Below are positions 1 to 8,910 of a DNA stretch of 64,000 nt, in pieces. How positions within the stretch are numbered: the stretch's first letter is position 1; every line of letters begins with the position of its first letter. The position numbers and the translations under genes were made by a program. Location: positions 1 through 64,000 of the forward strand of contig JADCFA010000004.1 in NCBI GenBank assembly GCA_020249775.1, in the 5' to 3' direction. The notes under the pieces were generated by a model that had not been told where the DNA came from, ran no database searches, and saw only the letters and a list, made by a program, of their open reading frames with translations. The DNA is from Roseomonas sp. (GTDB lineage Bacteria; Pseudomonadota; Alphaproteobacteria; Acetobacterales; Acetobacteraceae).

Positions 1-1546
1 CCGAAACCCGGCCCATAATGCCCTTCTTCGGCCCGTGATGTGCCTTCAGCAATATGGCGCAAAGGGCGGGCGAAAGCGTCAGCGCATTGATCGCGGAAAA
101 CAACATGCTGACACTGACGGTGACCGCGAATTGGCGGAACAGCTCGCCCGAAATCCCGGGGATGAAAGCCAGCGGCACAAAGACCGAAAGCAGGACCATG
201 GTGATCGCGACAATCGGCGCGGTGATGCTCTCCATGGCAAGCTTGGTTGCCTCCGGCACTGAAAGCTCCGGGTGGTGTTCCATGGTGGCTTCGACATTCT
301 CCACCACCACAATCGCATCATCCACCACAATGCCAATCGCGAGCACCATCGCCAGCAAGGATATGGTATTGGCCGAATAGCCCATGGCGCTCAGCACCGC
401 GAAGGTGCTGATCAGGCTCACCGGCACCGCGATCAATGGAATGATGGTGGCGCGGATCGAGCCCAGGAACAGGAAGACCACAATCACCACCAGCACAAAG
501 GCTTCAAGCAAGGTCTTGATTACCTCATGGATCGTGAGCTTGACGAAAAGCGTTGAGTCATAGGTCACTTCATAGCCAAGCCCGGCCGGAAAGCGCGTGG
601 ACAATTGCCGCATGGTGGCGCCAACACCTTCTGCCACACCAACAGCATTGGCGCCGGGGGAGAGGAAGACCTGCACCAGCAGCGCCGCACCGCCATTAAG
701 CCGCGTATCCACATCCTGGTTCCATGCGCCGAGTTCCAACCGCGCGACATCACGCACACGGAGCACACTGCCATCCTGATTGGCTCTGATGATGATGGCG
801 CCGAATTCATCGGTAGAAACCAGCCGCCCCGTGGTGGTGATGTTGAGCTGATAGGACGCGTCCTGGCTCATGGGCTGGGCGCCCACGCGCCCAAGCGGCG
901 CCACCTGGTTTTGCTTCTGGATGGCGCCGATAACATCCGCCGGTGTCAGGCCAAGCGCGGTCAGCCGATCGGTCTGGAACCAGATACGCATGGAATAATC
1001 GCGCGTGCCAAACATCTGCGCGTCACCCACACCGGGCACGCGCCGCAGCGCATCCAGAATGTTGATCGTGACATAATTGCTGATGAACAGCGGATCGAGT
1101 GACCCATCGGTGGAGCGGATCGTAATCACCTGCAGCATGGCTGAGGATTTCTTGCGTACCGACAGGCCAAGCCGCTGCACTTCCTGCGGCAATTGCGCCA
1201 GCGCCAATTGGGCGCGGTTATTCACATTGGTAGTATTCTGGTCCGGGTCCGATCCCACACGGAAGGAAACATTGAGCGTATAGGAACCATCATTGCCGCT
1301 CGTGGATTGCATATAGATCATGCCATCCACGCCATTGATCTGGCTTTCGAGTGGCTGAGCGACAGTGGCTTCCACCACCTCGGCCGAGGCGCCGGAAAAA
1401 CTGGCGGTCACCGATACCTGCGGCGGCACGATATCGGGAAATTGCTCCACCGGGATGCGCAGCAGCGAAATCAGCCCCGCGATGGTGGTCAGGATGGCGA
1501 TGACAATGGCGAAGCGCGGGCGGTCAACGAATAGCTTTGAGATCAT
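1..1546 (-). CDS. RND efflux pump inner-membrane permease (AcrB/MexB family), 3' part missing
   Basis: This is the N-terminal half (about 515 residues) of a proton-driven tripartite efflux permease. The reading frame is open to the window edge, so the C-terminal half lies outside. The start at 1546 gives an N-terminus ISKLFVDRPRFAIVIA, typical of the first membrane helix of the family. At about residues 400-415 the sequence GIVVDDAIVVVENVEATM contains the paired aspartates of helix 4 that relay protons in AcrB. Large periplasmic porter-domain sequence lies between. It sits 6 bases downstream of the membrane-fusion gene and is surely co-transcribed with it. No TolC-like outer-membrane gene is visible. 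The substrate cannot be read from sequence; drugs, solvents or bile-like amphiphiles are usual for the family. Confidence 0.93.
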   Translation of the reverse strand, partial: MISKLFVDRPRFAIVIAILTTIAGLISLLRIPVEQFPDIVPPQVSVTASFSGASAEVVEATVAQPLESQINGVDGMIYMQSTSGNDGSYTLNVSFRVGSDPDQNTTNVNNRAQLALAQLPQEVQRLGLSVRKKSSAMLQVITIRSTDGSLDPLFISNYVTINILDALRRVPGVGDAQMFGTRDYSMRIWFQTDRLTALGLTPADVIGAIQKQNQVAPLGRVGAQPMSQDASYQLNITTTGRLVSTDEFGAIIIRANQDGSVLRVRDVARLELGAWNQDVDTRLNGGAALLVQVFLSPGANAVGVAEGVGATMRQLSTRFPAGLGYEVTYDSTLFVKLTIHEVIKTLLEAFVLVVIVVFLFLGSIRATIIPLIAVPVSLISTFAVLSAMGYSANTISLLAMVLAIGIVVDDAIVVVENVEATMEHHPELSVPEATKLAMESITAPIVAITMVLLSVFVPLAFIPGISGELFRQFAVTVSVSMLFSAINALTLSPALCAILLKAHHGPKKGIMGRVS

Positions 1547-1552
1547 GGCGCT

Positions 1553-2758
1553 TCAGCCCCGCCTTGGTGCTGTGCCAGGCACGGTGCCGCTTGGCGAGCT
1601 TGGCGTTGGTTGCGGCGCCACCACCGCGCCAGGGCGCGCGCGTTGCGCGCCTTCCGTGATCACCAATTGGCCGATCTCAAGCCCTTCGGTCACCACAAGC
1701 TGGCCACCAAGCCCGCGCGTGGTCTTCACGCGCTTCACTTCCACCTTGTTCTCGGCGCCGACCACCAGCACAAAGCTGCCGGCTTGGTCAATCTGCAAGG
1801 CGGATTGCGGAATGACGATGGCCTGTTCCGGGTCGCCTGTTTCCACCACCACCGTCACTGCCTGGCCATCCACCAAAAGCTTTTGCGGATTGGGGATCAT
1901 CGCCTGCACAAGAACAGAATCGGTGGCGCGATTGGTGGTGACATCAATGAAGTCAAAGCGGCCTGTGCTGTCCAGCATGGACCCATCGGGCAGGCGCACG
2001 CTTACCTTGATGCGATCAGAGGCGCCGGCGCCGCCTTCACGGCGGAATTGCAGCAATTGCCGCTGCGTGACCGGAAAGCTGATGCGGATCGGGTCATCGC
2101 GCACAATCGTAACCAGCGTGCCGCTGCTTGGGCTGACCACATTGCCGGGGCTGAGCGGTGACCGACCCGCGCGACCATCAAAAGGGGCGCGGATTTCGGT
2201 GTAATCATAATTGATCTGGGCCTGCTGCAATTGCGCTTCGGCAGCCGCGACCTTCGCTTTCGATTCCGCCTCGGCGGTAATCCGGTCATCCAATGTCGCT
2301 TGCGGGATGGCGTTGGTCTTCACCAATTCCCGCCCGCGCGTCACCTGGGTGGTGGCATTGGCCAGATCGGCGCGCGCGCTGTCCAATTGGGCGCGGCGGA
2401 GTGCGACTTCGGCGGCGAAGGGCGGCTGTTCCAGGGTGAACAGCAATTGTCCGGCCTTCACCGCATCACCTTCCGCGAAGTGGCGCGCCTGCAAAAACCC
2501 CGTGACGCGCGCCACAATGTCAACGCGGTCAATCGCTTCCACCCGGCCAATGAAATCCGCGCCGCGGCTGATGGCTTGGCGTTCCACGCGGCTCACAAAA
2601 ACCGCGGCCGGTGGGGCAGCGGCTTGCTGGCGGGCGGGGGTGGCTTCTTCCTTGCAGCCAGGCAGCATCAGGATCGGGATCGGCAGAGTCAGGGTTAAGA
2701 TCACCGGTAGCGCCAAGCGCGCCGCGCCCTTCTGGTCACGCAAAGCCATGGTGGTCAT
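1553..2758 (-). CDS. RND efflux periplasmic adaptor (membrane fusion) lipoprotein
   Basis: The protein links the inner-membrane RND permease to an outer-membrane channel. The N-terminus has a hydrophobic segment ending in LMLPGC, a lipobox, so it is probably an inner-membrane-anchored lipoprotein. After it come a lipoyl/barrel-sandwich segment (VARVTGFLQARHFAEGDAVKAGQLLFTLE), an alpha-helical hairpin (about 100-170, LDSARADLANATTQV to AEAQLQQAQINYDY), the second lipoyl half (IRAPFDGRAGRSPLSPGNVV) and beta-barrel and membrane-proximal domains. The length of about 400 residues is normal. The first ATG (2758) lies almost on top of the GAGGGAGA ribosome site. The ATG three codons on (2749) has better spacing and may be the true start. 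It is the first gene of the efflux operon with the permease downstream. Confidence 0.93.
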   Translation of the reverse strand: MTTMALRDQKGAARLALPVILTLTLPIPILMLPGCKEEATPARQQAAAPPAAVFVSRVERQAISRGADFIGRVEAIDRVDIVARVTGFLQARHFAEGDAVKAGQLLFTLEQPPFAAEVALRRAQLDSARADLANATTQVTRGRELVKTNAIPQATLDDRITAEAESKAKVAAAEAQLQQAQINYDYTEIRAPFDGRAGRSPLSPGNVVSPSSGTLVTIVRDDPIRISFPVTQRQLLQFRREGGAGASDRIKVSVRLPDGSMLDSTGRFDFIDVTTNRATDSVLVQAMIPNPQKLLVDGQAVTVVVETGDPEQAIVIPQSALQIDQAGSFVLVVGAENKVEVKRVKTTRGLGGQLVVTEGLEIGQLVITEGAQRARPGAVVAPQPTPSSPSGTVPGTAPRRG

Positions 2759-2883
2759 TCTCCCTCAACGATCACGCGGCGAAAGGCCGCGCCATAAAGC
2801 TTACCTGAACGCTAACAGGGTTGCGCGGGCATGGGTAGCGCTATGCTGGCGCCGTTTCCCAGTATCCCAAACCGGGCTAGAGG

Positions 2884-3591
2884 ATGCGCGATGACGCCAG
2901 AAGCCCATCCTCGATGCTCAAGCGGCTGATCCGCCATCCTGCCGCCCAGGCGCTGCTGGCGTGGCTCGTTGGGCTTTATCTGCGGCTGATCTGGGCCACC
3001 ACGCGCTGGCAGCTTGAAGGCGCCGAACACGCCAAGGTGAACCCTGGGCAGCCGTTGATCCTCGCCTTTTGGCATGAATGCCTGCCGCTGGCCGCGCAGG
3101 GCTGGCGGCTGATCGCCCGCGAAACGCCGGTAGCCCCAAGGCGCCGGGCGCAGGCGCTGATTTCGCGCCATCGCGACGGCCGGCTGATCGCGCGTGCCGT
3201 GGCGCCTTTTGAGGTGGAGGTGGTGCATGCCTCATCCTCAAAAGGCGGTGCGGCGGGGCTGCGCCAGCTTTTGCGCGTGCTGGATGGCGGCGGGGTTGCG
3301 GTGATCACGCCCGATGGGCCGCGCGGCCCGGCGCGGGAAGCCGCGCCCGGCATCGCCCAGCTTGCCGCTTTGGCGGGGCTCCCGGTATTGGCCTGCGGCG
3401 CCGCTTCTTCACGCATGCGCCGGGCGCGTTCCTGGGACCGGATGCGCTTTCCGCTGCCCTTTGCTCGCGCCGTGGTGGTGCTTGAAGCGCCGATCTCCGT
3501 GCCGCGTGAGGATCCGGCCAGCGCCTTGCCGGCCATTACCGCAGCGCTCAATCGTGCGACGGAACGCGCCGATCAGGCGGTGGCGCGATGA
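2884..3591 (+). CDS. DUF374-family lysophospholipid acyltransferase-like protein
   Basis: This is a probable membrane-associated acyltransferase of the DUF374 group (COG2121), often found beside KDO and lipid A genes. Visible features are an N-terminal hydrophobic segment (ALLAWLVGLYLRLIWATTRW), an AFWHECLPL segment in the position of the acyltransferase HxxxxD-like motif, and the DUF374 block SSKGGAAGLRQLL followed by VAVITPDGPRGPARE. The family length of about 220 is matched. The start is uncertain: the ATG at 2884 has GAGG directly abutting it, and the ATG at 2914 (MLKRLIRHPAAQ) resembles the usual family start. The end overlaps waaA by four bases (ATGA), showing translational coupling with lipid A core assembly. 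The exact acyl acceptor is not known for this group. Confidence 0.85.
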   Translation: MRDDARSPSSMLKRLIRHPAAQALLAWLVGLYLRLIWATTRWQLEGAEHAKVNPGQPLILAFWHECLPLAAQGWRLIARETPVAPRRRAQALISRHRDGRLIARAVAPFEVEVVHASSSKGGAAGLRQLLRVLDGGGVAVITPDGPRGPAREAAPGIAQLAALAGLPVLACGAASSRMRRARSWDRMRFPLPFARAVVVLEAPISVPREDPASALPAITAALNRATERADQAVAR

Positions 3592-4898
3592 AGCCACCCG
3601 GCCTTTCAGCGAAGCTCCTTGCCGCGCTTTGGGCGCTGGTTGCCAGCCTGCTCGCGCCGTTTCTCCCGTTCTACCTGCGGCGCCGTGTCGCCAAGGGTAA
3701 GGAAATCGCCGAGCGTCTACCCGAGCGCCAGGGCCATGCTGCGGCGCGCCCCCCGGGCCGGCTGATCTGGTGCCATGCGGCAAGCAATGGGGAAACGCTT
3801 TCCCTATTGCCGCTGCTGGAGGCCCTGGCGAAGCAGGACCCGGCCTTGTCCTTTCTGGTGACCACCGGCACGGTCACTTCCGCGCACTTACTGGAACAAA
3901 GGCTTTCGCCGGAACTGGCGCCGCGCACACAGCATCGCTTCCTGCCCTTGGATGTGCCGCGCTGGGTGGCACGGTTTCTGGCAGGCTGGCGGCCTGATCT
4001 GGCGGTGATCGTGGAATCCGAGCTTTGGCCGAATTTGCTGGCGGCAGCGGGCCGGCAGGGCGTGCCGATGGCGCTGATCAATGCGCGCATGTCGGCGCGT
4101 TCCGCGCGTGGTTGGGGCTGGGCGCCCGGTTTCGCGCGGGCCTTGCTCGCGCGCTTTGCGCTGATCCTGGCGCAGACAGAAGCCGATGCGGCGCGGTTTT
4201 CGGCGCTGGCCGGGCGAGAGGCGCCCTGCTGGGGCAATCTGAAATACGCCGCGCCGCCCCTGCCGGCTGATTCGGCTGAATTGGCGCGGCTGCAAGCTGC
4301 CTGGGCGGGAAGGCCGGTCTGGCTCGCCGCCAGCACCCATCCGGGGGAGGATGAGATCATCATCGCCGCGCATCGGCTGCTTGCGGCAGAGCAACCCCGC
4401 TTGCTGACAGTGATCGTGCCGCGCCACCCGCCGCGCGGGCCGGATATCGCTGCCTTGGCCGGGGATTTGCCCGCCGCACGGCGCGGCGCCGGGCAGGAAG
4501 CGGGGCAGGGGGCTGCCATTTATGTCGCTGATACGCTGGGCGAATTGGGGTTGTTTTATCGCCTGGCGCAGGTCGCGCTGATTGGCGGGTCCCTTGTGGC
4601 GCATGGCGGGCAAAACCCGCTGGAAGCGGCGCGGCTTGGCTGCCCCATCCTGATCGGCCCGCACCACTTCAATTTCAGTGAAATCATCTCACGACTGCGC
4701 GCTGCCCATGCCCTAGCCGAAACCCCGGACGGGCCAGGGGCGGCGCAGGCGCTCGCGGCCCAGGTTGCGCGCTTCCTGGGCGATCCCGCGGCGGGGCAGG
4801 CCATGGCAGGGGCGGCAGCAGCGCTCGCCCAGGATCAGGCCGGCCTGCCGGGGCGCATCGCGACAAGCCTGTTGCCCTTGATCCACGAGGCGCGGTAG
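3588..4898 (+). CDS. waaA: 3-deoxy-D-manno-octulosonic acid (KDO) transferase
   Basis: The enzyme transfers KDO from CMP-KDO to lipid IVA on the cytoplasmic face of the inner membrane. It has an N-terminal membrane anchor (residues about 8-30), then WCHAASNGETLSLLPLLEAL, the family HAAS-GE motif with its catalytic Glu. The C-terminal GT-B half holds PRHPPRGPDIAAL and GGSLVAHGGQNPLEAARLGCPILIGPHHFNF, the conserved CMP-KDO-binding block. The length of 436 is normal. It overlaps the upstream DUF374 gene and is followed about 160 bases later by lpxK; the CMP-KDO synthase kdsB is separate, near 32 kb. One WaaA per genome is usual. Whether it adds one or two KDO residues cannot be told from sequence. 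Confidence 0.95.
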   Translation: MKPPGLSAKLLAALWALVASLLAPFLPFYLRRRVAKGKEIAERLPERQGHAAARPPGRLIWCHAASNGETLSLLPLLEALAKQDPALSFLVTTGTVTSAHLLEQRLSPELAPRTQHRFLPLDVPRWVARFLAGWRPDLAVIVESELWPNLLAAAGRQGVPMALINARMSARSARGWGWAPGFARALLARFALILAQTEADAARFSALAGREAPCWGNLKYAAPPLPADSAELARLQAAWAGRPVWLAASTHPGEDEIIIAAHRLLAAEQPRLLTVIVPRHPPRGPDIAALAGDLPAARRGAGQEAGQGAAIYVADTLGELGLFYRLAQVALIGGSLVAHGGQNPLEAARLGCPILIGPHHFNFSEIISRLRAAHALAETPDGPGAAQALAAQVARFLGDPAAGQAMAGAAAALAQDQAGLPGRIATSLLPLIHEAR

Positions 4899-5058
4899 CA
4901 TCCCCCCACCGGGGAGGACCAAACCACAATTTTCTCGGGGGCCTTACCGCAAAGACGGCGAAGCCGCGCGGATCGGAAAGCCCGAGGCACATGATCCCAG
5001 CCTTGCCCACCTGTTGCGCGGTGCGGGCATTATGGAAGGTTTGAACGGTTTCATCTGA
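4882..5058 (+). other. Possible small coding frame without a standard start, between waaA and lpxK
   Basis: The frame from 4882 to the TGA at 5056-5058 has no stop and reads ...FSRGPYRKDGEARRIG... to ...GAGIMEGLNGFI. Its stop overlaps the lpxK ATG as TGATG, an arrangement expected for translational coupling of real genes. No ATG, GTG or TTG start exists between the previous in-frame stop (4879-4881) and the readable part. If coding, it would need ATC or another rare start, or a +1 shift at the end of waaA. I do not recognise a family. It may equally be a leader or a decayed gene. Confidence 0.3.
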
Positions 5059-6035
5059 TGCGATCGCCTGGATTCTGGAGCGATAAGCCTGGTGTGGTGG
5101 CAGCGCTGCTTTCGCCCATTGCGGCGCTTTATGCCGCGACCACGGCGCGGCGCATGACGCGCCCGGGTCAGCGCTTGCCGCTGCCCGTAATTTGCTGCGG
5201 CAATGCCACGGCGGGTGGCGCGGGCAAGACCACAGTTGCGCTTGATTTGGGCGAAAGGCTCAAGGCGCGCGGGCTGGCGGCGCATTTCCTGTTGCGTGGC
5301 TATGGCGGCAAGCTGAAGGGCCCGGCGCGGGTTGACGCCATGACCCATGACAGCCGCGCGGTGGGGGATGAGGCTTTGTTGCTGGCCGCGCTTGGCCCCA
5401 CCTGGGTTTCCGCCAATCGCGCCGCGGGTGGCGCGGCGGCACAAGCGGCTGGCGCGCAGGCGATCATCATGGATGATGGGCTGCAGAATCCAACCCTCGA
5501 AAAAACGTTGTCGCTGCTGATTATTGATGGGTCCTATGGCTTCGGTAATGGTCGCGTGATCCCCTCTGGCCCCTTGCGTGAGCCGGTTCATGCCGCCGCC
5601 GCACGCTGCCAGGCCGCCGTGCTGATCGGGGAAGATGAAACCGGTGCACTCGCGCAACTTCCGCCAGGCCTGCCCGTGCTGCGTGCCCGGCTGGTGCCGG
5701 GGCCGGAAGCGGCTGCGCTGGCCGGCAAGCCCGTGGTCGCCTTTTGCGGCATCGCCAATCCGCGGAAATTCTTCGCAACCTTGCAGGAAGCCGGCGCCGT
5801 GCTGGCCGCGCGCCATCCCTTCGCGGATCACTACCCCTTCGATGATCAGGAAATCCGCGACATCCTGGCCGAGGCTGAGAAGCTCCGCGCCACGCCGGTG
5901 ACCACGCGCAAGGATATTGTGCGCATCCCGCCCGCCTTGCGCGCCGGCATTCAGGTGGTGAGCATTGCCCTTGCCTGGGACGACCCGGCGGAGATTGAGG
6001 CGCTGCTGGATAAGGCTATTATCCCAAAAACTTGA
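5058..6035 (+). CDS. lpxK: Tetraacyldisaccharide 4'-kinase
   Basis: LpxK phosphorylates the 4' position of the tetraacyldisaccharide-1-phosphate to give lipid IVA, using ATP at the inner membrane. The N-terminus MRSPGFW followed by LLSPIAALYAATTARR (membrane-binding helix) is typical. The Walker A loop is GNATAGGAGKTTVALDLGERL (residues about 49-69), and MTHDSRAVGDEALLLAA and IIMDDGLQNPTL are family signature blocks, the last carrying the catalytic-site DDG. The length of 325 is standard. The start codon overlaps the stop of the small frame upstream, and the TGA stop lies inside the promoter of the next gene (-35 at 6032), so the tetR unit begins immediately. Confidence 0.95.
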   Translation: MRSPGFWSDKPGVVAALLSPIAALYAATTARRMTRPGQRLPLPVICCGNATAGGAGKTTVALDLGERLKARGLAAHFLLRGYGGKLKGPARVDAMTHDSRAVGDEALLLAALGPTWVSANRAAGGAAAQAAGAQAIIMDDGLQNPTLEKTLSLLIIDGSYGFGNGRVIPSGPLREPVHAAAARCQAAVLIGEDETGALAQLPPGLPVLRARLVPGPEAAALAGKPVVAFCGIANPRKFFATLQEAGAVLAARHPFADHYPFDDQEIRDILAEAEKLRATPVTTRKDIVRIPPALRAGIQVVSIALAWDDPAEIEALLDKAIIPKT

Positions 6036-6059
6036 CAAACCGTCCGGACGGTATAGTTA
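6032..6059 (+). promoter_or_regulatory. Promoter with palindromic TetR-type operator
   Basis: A consensus -35 TTGACA (6032-6037) overlaps the lpxK stop. A perfect 14-base palindrome, ACCGTCCGGACGGT (6039-6052), fills the spacer, and TATAGT or TAGTTA (6052-6059) is a candidate -10. The spacing is 14 or 16 bases. The tetR-like start is at 6066, so the transcript would be nearly leaderless. A palindrome between -35 and -10 directly before a TetR gene is the usual layout for autorepression. Confidence 0.7.
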
Positions 6060-6065
6060 GCGGGC

Positions 6066-6635
6066 ATGGATACTCAAACCCCGCCCCCTGACGCCCCAAC
6101 GCGCATCCTTGATGCGGCGGAAAACCTGATCATCGCGCGCGGCGTCGCCGCCATGACCCTTGAAGCCGTTGCGCGGGAGGCCGGCGTTTCCAAGGGCGGC
6201 TTGCTTTATCACTTCGCCTCCAAGGAAGCGCTGTTGGAAGCGCTGCTTGGCCGGCTTTCCGCCTTCATTGCGCAGGAATTCGCCGCCTGCGTTGCTGCCC
6301 AGCCGGAAGGGCCGGGGCGCGTCGCGCGTTCCATGCTGGAATGGGGCTTTGCTGAGGGTGAGATGGCCTGCGATGAACGCCATCAGCGCGCTGGCGCGGT
6401 GTTCCTTGCAGCCTTCCATCATGACCCCGCACTTTTGGCGCCCATTCGTGCCGTGATTGCGGAAATGCGCGCGGCTGTCGCCGCTGATGGTCTGCCGCCT
6501 GGCCATGGTGCGGCCATCATGGCCGCCGGCGATGGGCTGTTCATGGCGCGGCTATTCAGCCTCTACACGCCTAGCGCGGCTGAATTGGCGGAAATGCGCG
6601 CAGCACTCTCTGGGCTTTTGGGGGCGCAGCCATGA
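6066..6635 (+). CDS. TetR/AcrR-family transcriptional regulator
   Basis: This is a DNA-binding repressor of about 189 residues. The N-terminal helix-turn-helix is clear: RILDAAENLIIARGVAAMTLEAVAREAGVSKGGLLYHFASKEALLEALL at residues about 14-60, including the family GLLYHF-S-KE block. The C-terminal ligand domain is divergent, as usual. It overlaps the following membrane-fusion gene by four bases (ATGA), so regulator and exporter form one operon. The palindrome in its promoter is the likely operator, implying repression of the whole unit relieved by an unknown ligand, perhaps the exported compound. Confidence 0.9.
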   Translation: MDTQTPPPDAPTRILDAAENLIIARGVAAMTLEAVAREAGVSKGGLLYHFASKEALLEALLGRLSAFIAQEFAACVAAQPEGPGRVARSMLEWGFAEGEMACDERHQRAGAVFLAAFHHDPALLAPIRAVIAEMRAAVAADGLPPGHGAAIMAAGDGLFMARLFSLYTPSAAELAEMRAALSGLLGAQP

Positions 6636-7669
6636 CATTGCGCGGCAAGATCATTACGGGGCTTTTGCTGCTCGGGCTTGGCGGCGCCGCCTTTTGGCAA
6701 TTGCGCGCCAGCCCGCCGCCACCCGCGGCGCCGGCGCCCGCCGCTGCCTCTGGCCCGATAGGGGTTGGCGCCTTGGGGCGGGTTGAACCCGCGTCGCGCA
6801 TCCGCCGGCTCAATCAGCCAGGCGGCATGGCCGTGACGCGGCTTGATCGCCTGCTGGTGGCCGAGGGGGCCGAGGTCACCGCCGGCCAATTGCTCGCCGA
6901 ATTCGCCGATGCCGCCATGAAGGATGCCGCCGCCGCCCAGGCCGAAGCCGCCCTGGCCGAGGCCGAGGCGCAGCTCGCCCGGCTGCGCGCTGCCGGCCGG
7001 CCTTCAGAGATCGAGGCACAACGCGCCCGCGTGGCAGCAATCGCCGCGCAGGAAGAAATCGCCTTGCGAGATGCGGAGCGGGCAGAGCGCCTGGTGCCAA
7101 CCGGTGCCGGCGCTGTCGCCACCGCCGATCGCAGCCGCGCCATTGCCACGCGCCTTGCTGCCGAAAAGCGCGAAGCGATGGCAGCCTTGGATACGCTGCT
7201 GTCTTCCCGGCCGGAGGATATCGCCCTGGCCGAGGCGCGTGTCGCCGGCGCACGCGCGGCAGCGGCCAAGGCGCAGGCGGATGCCGAATTGGCCCGGGTG
7301 CGTGCGCCGATTGCGGGCACGGTCTTGCGGATTTTCGTCCGTCCCGGTGATCAGGTCGGCGCGGATGGCGTACTGGAAATCGCTGATCTTTCCCGGCTTG
7401 AAGTGGTAGCCGATGTCTATGAAACGGATCTGCCGCGCGTGCGCCTTGGTGCGGCGGCGGAAGTGGTGGTGCCCGGTGAAGCGCAGCGCTTCGCCGCGCG
7501 GGTGAGTGATATTGGCTGGACGGTGCGGCGCCAGACCCAGGCCAGCAATGATCCCGTGGCGGCGGTGGATGCGCGCACGGTGGAAGTGCGCCTGACGCTG
7601 AATGAGGCCGGGGCGGCAGCCTTGCGTCGGCGGTCCAATATGCAAGTGCAAGTGGCGATCCGGCCATGA
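6632..7669 (+). CDS. HlyD/DevB-type membrane fusion protein of an ABC exporter
   Basis: This is the periplasmic adaptor of a DevBCA-like ABC exporter. A single N-terminal membrane helix (IITGLLLLGLGGAAFWQLRA) precedes a Pro/Ala-rich stretch. A lipoyl half follows (VTRLDRLLVAEGAEVTAGQLLAEF), then a long Ala/Glu-rich coiled-coil hairpin (about 95-215), the second lipoyl half (VRAPIAGTVLRIFVRPGDQVGADGVLEIADL) and a barrel region. The length of 345 fits DevB-type adaptors. It overlaps tetR upstream and the permease downstream, both by four bases. In cyanobacteria DevBCA exports glycolipids; the cargo here is unknown. Nearby lipid A genes make a lipid cargo plausible but unproven. Confidence 0.88.
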   Translation: MTLRGKIITGLLLLGLGGAAFWQLRASPPPPAAPAPAAASGPIGVGALGRVEPASRIRRLNQPGGMAVTRLDRLLVAEGAEVTAGQLLAEFADAAMKDAAAAQAEAALAEAEAQLARLRAAGRPSEIEAQRARVAAIAAQEEIALRDAERAERLVPTGAGAVATADRSRAIATRLAAEKREAMAALDTLLSSRPEDIALAEARVAGARAAAAKAQADAELARVRAPIAGTVLRIFVRPGDQVGADGVLEIADLSRLEVVADVYETDLPRVRLGAAAEVVVPGEAQRFAARVSDIGWTVRRQTQASNDPVAAVDARTVEVRLTLNEAGAAALRRRSNMQVQVAIRP

Positions 7670-8910
7670 ATGCGCAGACGGAGAATCTGCCTGCGCCGCC
7701 AGTGGCTTCCGCGCCGGCACCGCGCAGCAAGGGGCAGGTTTCGCTGCTTGAATGGTTCTGGCTGCCCGCGCGGCTGGCGACGCGCCAGCTTTTCTTTGAA
7801 CGCGCGCGGCTGCTTTCCGCCATTGCGGGCGTGATGTTCGCGGCCGTGCTGGTCTTCATGCAGCTTGGCTTCCGCGCAGCCTTGTTTGACAGCGCCACGC
7901 GGCTTTATGCCGCGATGGAAGCGGAATTGTTCCTGATGAATCCGCTCACCATGGCGAGCTTTCGGCCAGAGACCATGCCGCGCATCCGTGCCCATCAGGC
8001 GCTTGCGCTCCCGGAAGTGGCACAGGCCGTGCCGGTCTATCTGACACAGCTTTCCTGGCGCAATCCGGAAACCGGCGCCAAACGCGCCATTCAATTGATC
8101 GGCTTTGATGTTGAAGCGGGTGCCATGCGTTTTCCGGGCCTCGACAAGATTTCGGACGCGTTGCGGCAGGTGGATGCGGTCGGTTTTGACGTGCGTTCCC
8201 GCCCGGAATTTGGTGATGTCGCCAAGAAACTGGCCGATCATGGACCGTTTGAGGTGCAGATCGGCAATCGCATGATGCGCCTTGTGGGTCTTGTGGAAAT
8301 CGGCCCTTCCTTCGGTGCCGATGGCAATCTGGTGATGAGCGAGGTGAATTTCCGCCGCTTGGTGCGCGACCGCAATCAATCCAATGTTGATCTGATTGCC
8401 ATTCGCCTGATGCCCGGTGCCGATATTCAGGCCGCCAAGGAAAGGCTCAAGGCGTTATTGCCAGGCGATGTCATGGTGCTGACGCAGCCGGAATTGGTGG
8501 CACATGAACGCCATTACTGGGAAAACGCCACCGCGATCGGCTTCATTTTCGGCTTTGGCAGCATCATGGGGCTGATTGTCGGTATGGTGATTGTCTATCA
8601 GATCCTGTTCAGCGATATCGCCAATCATTTACGCGAATACGCGACGCTGAAGGCGATTGGCTATTCCAATTTCTACTTGGCGCGGGTGGTCATGGCCTCG
8701 GCCCTGATCCTGGCGGTGTTTGGATTTACGCCGGGGTTTTTGGCATCGCTTTGGGTGTATGAATTCGTCGGCGCCGCCACCTTCCTACCGCTTGGCATGA
8801 CCTGGGACCGCGCCATCACCGTTTTCCTCATGATCTTTGGCATGTGCGCGCTGGCAGGCTTGCTTGCCATGCGCAAGCTCCGTGATGCCAATCCTGCGGA
8901 TCTGTTCTGA
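7666..8910 (+). CDS. DevC-type ABC exporter permease (FtsX/MacB-like fold)
   Basis: This is an inner-membrane permease of about 414 residues. After a Pro/Ala-rich cytoplasmic tail come WFWLPARLATRQLFFERARLL and the first helix IAGVMFAAVLVFMQLGFRAAL. A long periplasmic domain (about 65-275) follows, then three C-terminal helices (IGFIFGFGSIMGLIVGMVIVYQ, VVMASALILAVFGFTPGFLASL, AITVFLMIFGMCALAGLLAMRKLRDANPADLF). The ending DANPADLF is characteristic of DevC/FtsX-like permeases. The stop overlaps the ATPase ATG as TGATG. It should work as a dimer with the ATPase 8910-9593 and the adaptor 6632-7669. Confidence 0.9.
   Translation: MNAQTENLPAPPVASAPAPRSKGQVSLLEWFWLPARLATRQLFFERARLLSAIAGVMFAAVLVFMQLGFRAALFDSATRLYAAMEAELFLMNPLTMASFRPETMPRIRAHQALALPEVAQAVPVYLTQLSWRNPETGAKRAIQLIGFDVEAGAMRFPGLDKISDALRQVDAVGFDVRSRPEFGDVAKKLADHGPFEVQIGNRMMRLVGLVEIGPSFGADGNLVMSEVNFRRLVRDRNQSNVDLIAIRLMPGADIQAAKERLKALLPGDVMVLTQPELVAHERHYWENATAIGFIFGFGSIMGLIVGMVIVYQILFSDIANHLREYATLKAIGYSNFYLARVVMASALILAVFGFTPGFLASLWVYEFVGAATFLPLGMTWDRAITVFLMIFGMCALAGLLAMRKLRDANPADLF

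Noticed and set aside
4944-6038. Long minus-strand frame (364 codons) across lpxK
   Set aside because: It lies opposite a gene with all LpxK motifs and has no family pattern; it is an antisense shadow common in GC-rich DNA.
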